Origin: Bacteroidota bacterium
GTDB lineage: Bacteria; Bacteroidota; Bacteroidia; Sphingobacteriales; Sphingobacteriaceae
Assembly (NCBI GenBank): GCA_023450085.1
Contig: JAEXHI010000032.1
Span: 1-29,857, forward strand
DNA length: 29,857 nt
Direction of reading: 5' to 3'
Part shown: in pieces, positions 26,493 through 29,857 of the stretch
Layout of the letters: every line of letters starts with the position of its first letter
Numbering within the stretch: position 1 is the first letter of the stretch
Notes under the pieces: generated by a model
What the model was told of the DNA's origin: nothing
The model's input: only the letters and a program-made list of their open reading frames with translations
Databases searched by the model: none
Translations under genes and position numbers: made by a program

Positions 26493-27989
26493 TTAGTTTT
26501 TAAGGAAGTCTACCGAAATTTTCTTTTTAGACAAAAATTCATTTTCAGTCGCTAAATCATAAGCGGTTTCGTCAAATTCAGTCTTTAAGCTCTTATCTGC
26601 TCCAGTAGCAATCAGATATTTAAGGATTTGGTCGTCTTTTGAAATTAAAGCTGCTCTGTGCAATACCGTTAAGCCTTCTTTGTTTTTAGCATTGATATCG
26701 ATTTTTAACGCCGCCAATTTTTTCAACAAACCTAAATCAGCTTTTGCAATGGCGATGTGGTATAAAGTGCTACCATCTTTTTGAGGGCCTTCTACATTCA
26801 AACCTTTTGATTTAAGCAAAGTTAGTTTTTCGGTAAGTTCATCTTTAGCATTTGCGCCGCCTTGAGGACCTGCCGGACGATAGTTTTGCACGGCATAATA
26901 AGCCAAGTTGTGTCCAGCTTGATCTTCAATTTTCACGTTTGCTCCTTTATCCAACAAGAAAGCAAGCACTTCAGGAGAACCTGTAGCTACCGCTGCTGTT
27001 AACGCAGACTCGCCTCTTTCGTTTACGGCGTTGATATTTTTAACTTTTGGCAACAACAATTCTACCACTGCCAAGTTTTTACCACCTGCTGCATTCATAA
27101 AAGGCGTTACCCCTTCTCCATCGGCTTTGTTTACATCTACTCCTTTTGACAAGAAATATTTGATGATTTCTTCTTGGTTTGGCTTACGCACAATACTGTG
27201 CAATACGTTACCGCTTTTGTTCGCAAAATTTGGGTTAAGCTTCAATTCTTCAACCAAGTATTTATACGATTCAATTGGCGCTGCAGTACCACGGCCTCCT
27301 TGCGACATAAAAATTAAAGCCGCACCAGTTGCCTTTACTCCTTTACCTAGTAGGTTTTTCAATACTTCAACGTTACCACTTTTAGCTGCATAGTCAAACG
27401 CAGTAGCGCCTTCACTATCTACATCTTTTAACGAAAGTCCTTTTGAAGTTAAGTAGTTGGCAATGGCTAAGTCGTTATCATTAGCAATCCCTAATAATAA
27501 TAGGTTTGCACCATTTCTATATTTCTTTTTAAGATCAATGCCACCTTTTACAAAAGCATCATAAACCGCTACGTTTTTTTGTCCACCTGATACAGCAAAA
27601 ACAATTGGCTCGGTTCCGTGGCTATCTGGGGTTTGAATGTCTGAACCTTTTGCAATGAGGTACTCTACCACCTCCACATTGCCTCTTAGGGCTGCCCAGT
27701 GTAAATAGATACGGCTATCGTGTGTAATTTTAGCTACGCCATTTCCTGGTTGTTCTACCAAAAATTTAATGGTTTCTGTAGGTGCGTTGTTGTTGATGGC
27801 CATTGTGGTGGCATCAAAAGCTCTTGGATCTAATTCTGCAGGATTGTTTCCTTTAGCAATTTCAGCTTTTACGGCTTCTACAGTTGGATTTTGTTTCCAA
27901 AAATCAGCTTGTAATAGGGTATTTTTATTTTGTGCCTTTACTGAGCCAAGCCCAAGAACAAATGCGGCAGCGAACATTACTTTCTTCAT
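26493..27989 (-). CDS. Exported ankyrin-repeat protein
   Basis: The 498-residue protein begins with a signal peptide (MKKVMFAAAFVLGLGSVKAQ) and then contains about twelve ankyrin-type repeats up to residue 480. Clear units include YLHWAALRGNVEVVEYLIAK near 97, TPFMNAAGGKNLAVVELLL near 285, ALTAAVATGSPEVLAFLLDK near 320 and VLHRAALISKDDQILKYLIA near 450. A glycine-rich insertion (RPAGPQGGANAKD) interrupts the series near 370. Ankyrin arrays are protein-binding scaffolds; with the signal peptide it should be periplasmic, possibly docking or protecting the flavoprotein chain encoded downstream. It is the first gene of that operon, with a metal-box candidate 45 bases upstream. Partner is unknown. 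Confidence 0.93.
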   Translation of the reverse strand: MKKVMFAAAFVLGLGSVKAQNKNTLLQADFWKQNPTVEAVKAEIAKGNNPAELDPRAFDATTMAINNNAPTETIKFLVEQPGNGVAKITHDSRIYLHWAALRGNVEVVEYLIAKGSDIQTPDSHGTEPIVFAVSGGQKNVAVYDAFVKGGIDLKKKYRNGANLLLLGIANDNDLAIANYLTSKGLSLKDVDSEGATAFDYAAKSGNVEVLKNLLGKGVKATGAALIFMSQGGRGTAAPIESYKYLVEELKLNPNFANKSGNVLHSIVRKPNQEEIIKYFLSKGVDVNKADGEGVTPFMNAAGGKNLAVVELLLPKVKNINAVNERGESALTAAVATGSPEVLAFLLDKGANVKIEDQAGHNLAYYAVQNYRPAGPQGGANAKDELTEKLTLLKSKGLNVEGPQKDGSTLYHIAIAKADLGLLKKLAALKIDINAKNKEGLTVLHRAALISKDDQILKYLIATGADKSLKTEFDETAYDLATENEFLSKKKISVDFLKN

Positions 27990-28033
27990 TTCTATTTAAG
28001 AATAAGGTTATGAATTCGCTTGCGAAATTACTT

Positions 28034-28049
28034 ATTTAGACTAAATCTA
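28034..28049. promoter_or_regulatory. Candidate metalloregulator box upstream of the flavinylation operon
   Basis: ATTTAG-A-CTAAAT (28034-28046) is a perfect 13-base palindrome, and TAGACTAAATCTA (28037-28049) is a second interleaved one. The core TTAG-A-CTAA equals the TTAGnCTAA core of DtxR/IdeR operators, and interleaved hexamers also suit Fur. On the minus strand it sits just upstream of TAATTTCG, a weak -7 element, 45 bases before the ankyrin start. Binding by an iron-type repressor is inferred. Confidence 0.5.
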
Positions 28050-28186
28050 CATAATTACTTGAGTGCTTTTTTTCGTTTTACGTCATTATTTTTATTGATA
28101 ACGTAAACAACTATCAAAAAAGTGACGAATGACCAGCTTTTGGTCACCATTATTTTATCAATTCTTTGTTCATTCTTGTCTTTACA

Positions 28187-28279
28187 CTACAGGTGAAATA
28201 TTGAAATAATAAAAGGCAATTCGCTTGATCTAAACACCACATTGAGCATGATCAGCGGCAAAATGATTAATAAGTACAT
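28187..28279 (-). CDS. Possible 30-residue hydrophobic peptide
   Basis: An ATG at 28279 opens a 30-codon frame beginning MYLLIILPLIMLNVV, an almost entirely hydrophobic helix. The peptide ends FHL before a TAG. It lies in the otherwise empty 472-base gap between the ankyrin gene and tRNA-His. No ribosome site or promoter is recognised. It may be a remnant or chance. The rest of the gap holds a 6-base hairpin (TGACCA/TGGTCA, 28130-28146) and AT-rich DNA. Confidence 0.2.
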   Translation of the reverse strand: MYLLIILPLIMLNVVFRSSELPFIISIFHL

Positions 28280-28412
28280 GTTTTTTGATCTTCAAATGAG
28301 ACGTATTCAGCAATAATTAAGGTGATCACAAAAAAAACCTCTCTCCTTCACACAACGCAAACATTTGAAAAATAGCGGCTTGTATTTTTTTTCAGTTTTT
28401 AGCAGAAAAATA

Positions 28413-28443
28413 TTTGTTTCGAATGTATAAAGTTGTACTTTTG
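28413..28443 (+). promoter_or_regulatory. tRNA-His promoter
   Basis: TTTG (28413-28416), a 19-base spacer and TACTTTTG (28436-28443) match the Bacteroidota housekeeping promoter exactly in both elements and spacing. It lies 19 bases before the tRNA gene. This is the best promoter in the window and is the phylum's signature. Confidence 0.85.
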
Positions 28444-28461
28444 TCACACTCAAAAAAACAC

Positions 28462-28536
28462 GGTGGATGTAGCTCAGTCGGTTAGAGCATCGGTTTGTGG
28501 TGCCGAGGGTCGTGGGTTCGAGCCCCATCTTCCACC
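28462..28536 (+). tRNA. tRNA-His (GTG)
   Basis: The cloverleaf folds with acceptor GTGGATG/CTTCCAC (one T-T mismatch at pair 6), D arm GCTC/GAGC, anticodon stem TCGGT/GCCGA with loop TTGTGGT (anticodon GTG), variable loop GGGTC, and T arm GTGGG-TTCGAGC-CCCAT. The extra 5' G at 28462 faces C73 at 28536, the identity pair of tRNA-His. The 3' CCA is not encoded; CAC follows. A promoter and a terminator flank it closely. Confidence 0.98.
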
Positions 28537-28547
28537 CACCAGTTTTA

Positions 28548-28578
28548 AAAGCAGTTCTGAAAAGAGCTGCTTTTTTTT
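28548..28578 (+). terminator. tRNA-His intrinsic terminator
   Basis: An 11-base stem AAAGCAGTTCT/AGAGCTGCTTT (one G-T pair) closes a GAAA loop and runs into eight T residues (28571-28578). It lies 12 bases after the tRNA. Confidence 0.93.
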
Positions 28579-28654
28579 GTTTATAGTGATTTTCATTTCG
28601 ACAACAAGGGAAGTCCATAAGCAAATTATCATAATAGAGTTGTTCAATTAGGTG

Positions 28655-28662
28655 TATCTTTG
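28655..28662 (+). promoter_or_regulatory. -7 element of the HEPN-like gene
   Basis: TATCTTTG matches TAnnTTTG exactly and ends three bases before the ATG at 28666, the same spacing as for guaA. If active, the transcript would be leaderless or nearly so. It also explains why the upstream in-frame TTG (28660) is not the start. Confidence 0.45.
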
Positions 28663-28665
28663 GAA

Positions 28666-29382
28666 ATGGACGCTTCTCAACAAAAAATTCTGGAGGCAGC
28701 TGAGCGCTGCATTCCATTTTATACCGAACAGTTGAACCAGCGACGAAGGATGCTAAACGAAACGGTAGTTGGTAAGCAGATGTTGCTGAAACTGAATCCA
28801 AATTCCGATGTGACCGATCTTGAGGAAGCTGAAAAGCAGCTTCATTTTAATAGTTTGCTGAATATTGCATTAATCGAGTTGCTGGTTATTATGAAGCATT
28901 TGATGCTATCTACCAATGAATGGGAGAAAGCCTACTTTTTGAAGCATAGCTATATGATTGTTCATGAAACCATAGGAAGATGCGACAGGTATAACCGAGA
29001 ACTGAATAAATTTAAAAATCAATATCCTGAGCTAAAGCCGCTCTATGAAAAGGTCTCAGCTGATTTGAAGCTATTTAAGAAAACCTATGACTATCCTTCG
29101 GCATTTTCTGCCGTTCGGAATGCTATTGTTGCGCACATTGATCCTGATATAGGTGTTTATTATGATGCCGTTGCAGCGCTTGATGGGGATAAAGTGCTGG
29201 CGATCATCAATTCTTTCAGTAGCATATTAATGGATTTTTTACAGTTTTCAGTGCAGATTGCTGCCCTAGAAACAAAGCGGATGGACGATCAGGGCATAAA
29301 CATCGACCAGCAGATTGAAGACCTGAAAGCAAAGATCGATCAACTCTTTGCCAATGCAGCTAAAGGAATTCTTCCTAAGTAA
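28666..29382 (+). CDS. Helical protein with HEPN-like RN-x4-H motif
   Basis: This 238-residue protein, starting at the ATG at 28666, is predicted helical throughout with no signal peptide. Residues 151-157 read RNAIVAH, an Arg-Asn...His arrangement matching the R-x4-6-H motif of HEPN RNases, set after two long helices (about 60-118 and 122-141). The rest (about 175-236) is helical and ends in a coiled-coil-like segment. HEPN proteins often act in toxin-antitoxin or phage-defence settings, but many are not nucleases, so the function is inferred from one motif only. No antitoxin or MNT gene is adjacent. It lies between tRNA-His and an imperfect copy of the tRNA 3' end. An alternative reading is an uncharacterised family with a chance RN-x4-H. 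Confidence 0.78.
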   Translation: MDASQQKILEAAERCIPFYTEQLNQRRRMLNETVVGKQMLLKLNPNSDVTDLEEAEKQLHFNSLLNIALIELLVIMKHLMLSTNEWEKAYFLKHSYMIVHETIGRCDRYNRELNKFKNQYPELKPLYEKVSADLKLFKKTYDYPSAFSAVRNAIVAHIDPDIGVYYDAVAALDGDKVLAIINSFSSILMDFLQFSVQIAALETKRMDDQGINIDQQIEDLKAKIDQLFANAAKGILPK

Positions 29383-29422
29383 ACGTTTTTTTCCTTTTTG
29401 AGTTCATGAAGATCCTTTTTCA

Positions 29423-29448
29423 GGTTCGATCCCCATCAACAACCAACC
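29423..29448 (+). repeat. Imperfect copy of the tRNA-His 3' end
   Basis: This interval aligns with 28515-28540 of the tRNA-His gene and its edge at 21 of 26 positions, including GGTTCGA and CCCCATC, which are exact. It starts 41 bases after the HEPN-like gene. The T-stem does not pair here, so it is not a functional tRNA. A tRNA 3' direct repeat flanking a gene is the usual trace of site-specific integration, though chance or an old tRNA fragment is possible. Confidence 0.4.
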
Positions 29449-29514
29449 CGATTCAATAAAGCTATCCTTACTTTTTCCAAGCATTATTTCAACATTCAAT
29501 CATTAACATTGCAG

Positions 29515-29558
29515 CGACGTACGACCGACGTAGGACCGACGGTAGACCGACGGTGAAC
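29515..29558 (+). repeat. Four 11-base tandem units, CGACGTACGAC type
   Basis: Units at 29515-29525, 29526-29536, 29537-29547 and 29548-29558 read CGACGTACGAC, CGACGTAGGAC, CGACGGTAGAC and CGACGGTGAAC. The period is exactly 11 bases and successive units drift stepwise. The period is not a multiple of three, so this is not coding repeat. GC content is well above the surroundings. Confidence 0.9.
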
Positions 29559-29572
29559 CAGTACCCCTAAAA

Positions 29573-29632
29573 CGACAATTCCGACAAAAACCGACAAAGG
29601 CGACAAAAACGACAAAAGCCGACAGATCCGAC
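29573..29632 (+). repeat. Seven CGACA-core units with 9-10-base period
   Basis: CGACA begins at 29573, 29582, 29592, 29601, 29610, 29620 and 29629, spaced 9, 10, 9, 9, 10 and 9 bases, all on the plus strand. Spacers are A-rich (CGACAAAAAC and CGACAAAGG types). It follows the 11-base array after a 14-base gap. The rest of 29383-29824 (29383-29422, 29449-29514 and 29633-29765) shows nothing else recognisable. Confidence 0.9.
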
Positions 29633-29765
29633 ATGCTTTTTATTGTATCATCAAAACATCTCAGCGACTTTTTCAAGAATCAAACCACAAACAGTTTTAG
29701 TTACTCATCAAAATAGGAAAAACGAGATTTTATCATAGATCAAGATTTACAGCCTTTCGCAAGAC

Positions 29766-29773
29766 TACTTTTG
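29766..29773 (+). promoter_or_regulatory. Candidate -7 element of the hydrolase gene
   Basis: TACTTTTG matches TAnnTTTG, 51 bases before the ATG at 29825. The -33 region has TTTA about 16 bases upstream, a poor spacing. The array of CGAC units ends about 130 bases upstream. Confidence 0.4.
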
Positions 29774-29824
29774 CTAAACAATAAAGACAAAATATCGTTG
29801 ATCATAAACAAAAACTTTAAAACC

Positions 29825-29857
29825 ATGAGCACACTAAAACTAAAAGACGGAACAGAG
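29825..29857 (+). CDS. Start of a probable alpha/beta hydrolase (truncated by the window)
   Basis: Only 11 codons are visible: MSTLKLKDGTE. This beginning is typical of alpha/beta hydrolases of the non-heme haloperoxidase/arylesterase type, which start MS(T)xxLKDGTEIYYKDWG. The identification rests on memory of the family's N-terminus and cannot be confirmed without the downstream sequence. The AT-rich leader with AAACTTTAAAACC before the ATG suits translation start in this phylum. Confidence 0.55.
   Translation, partial: MSTLKLKDGTE

Noticed and set aside
28433..28651. 72-codon plus-strand frame containing the tRNA
   Set aside because: It is the translation of the tRNA and terminator; no separate evidence.
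28307..28801. 164-codon minus-strand frame across the tRNA
   Set aside because: It overlaps tRNA-His, its promoter and terminator, and the start of the HEPN-like gene; an antisense shadow.
29515..29632. CRISPR array
   Set aside because: The repeat period is 9-11 bases with no unique spacers or leader and no cas genes.

Overview
The window looks like chromosomal DNA of a Bacteroidota bacterium, most likely family Sphingobacteriaceae (Pedobacter-like). The reasons are a PorP/SprF protein paired with a giant PKD protein carrying a gliding-type (type IX secretion) C-terminal domain, promoters with the Bacteroidota -7 element TAnnTTTG and -33 TTTG, the near absence of Shine-Dalgarno sequences, AT-rich DNA, FucP-type sugar transporters in pairs, and many short dispersed palindromic repeats between genes. 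The genus is an inference from gene content and not from a database match.

Left part (1-11600): a decayed gene fragment, a NUDIX hydrolase, then a minus-strand surface module. This module is a 2790-residue secreted adhesin-like protein whose stop codon directly abuts the start of its PorP/SprF partner. Upstream is an RsmB/NOP-type rRNA m5C methyltransferase. Middle (11745-20400, all minus strand): GMP synthase (guaA) overlapping a periplasmic-binding-protein-like lipoprotein; dCMP deaminase followed closely by a TPR-containing hybrid-topology histidine kinase; and two FucP-family sugar:H+ symporters, each with its own terminator and its own palindromic operator candidate. A LysE-type exporter, a small acidic protein and a TonB-C-like secreted protein follow (20615-22141).

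The most coherent system is the minus-strand cluster 28050-22457: ankyrin-repeat protein, DUF2271 protein, PepSY/flavodoxin/FAD-NAD(P)H membrane reductase, and ApbE flavin transferase. The DUF2271 protein carries a D-x-x-S-G-A-S sequence, the type of motif ApbE modifies with FMN. I therefore infer that the reductase moves cytoplasmic NAD(P)H electrons through a four-His membrane domain to a periplasmic flavoprotein. A palindrome with a DtxR/IdeR-like core lies in front of the first gene and suggests control by iron or another metal.

Right end (28400-29857): a tRNA-His with an excellent promoter and terminator, a helical protein with an RN-x4-H (HEPN-like) motif, and an imperfect copy of the tRNA-His 3' end beyond that gene. 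A striking pair of phased CGAC-core arrays (11-base then 9-10-base period) follows, then the first codons of a probable alpha/beta hydrolase. Three classes of intergenic repeat occur: a 73-base REP-like palindrome (two copies, one of which supplies the apbE start codon), a CTTAG family upstream of guaA, and a CATAG family near 22.3 kb that appears related to the CTTAG family.
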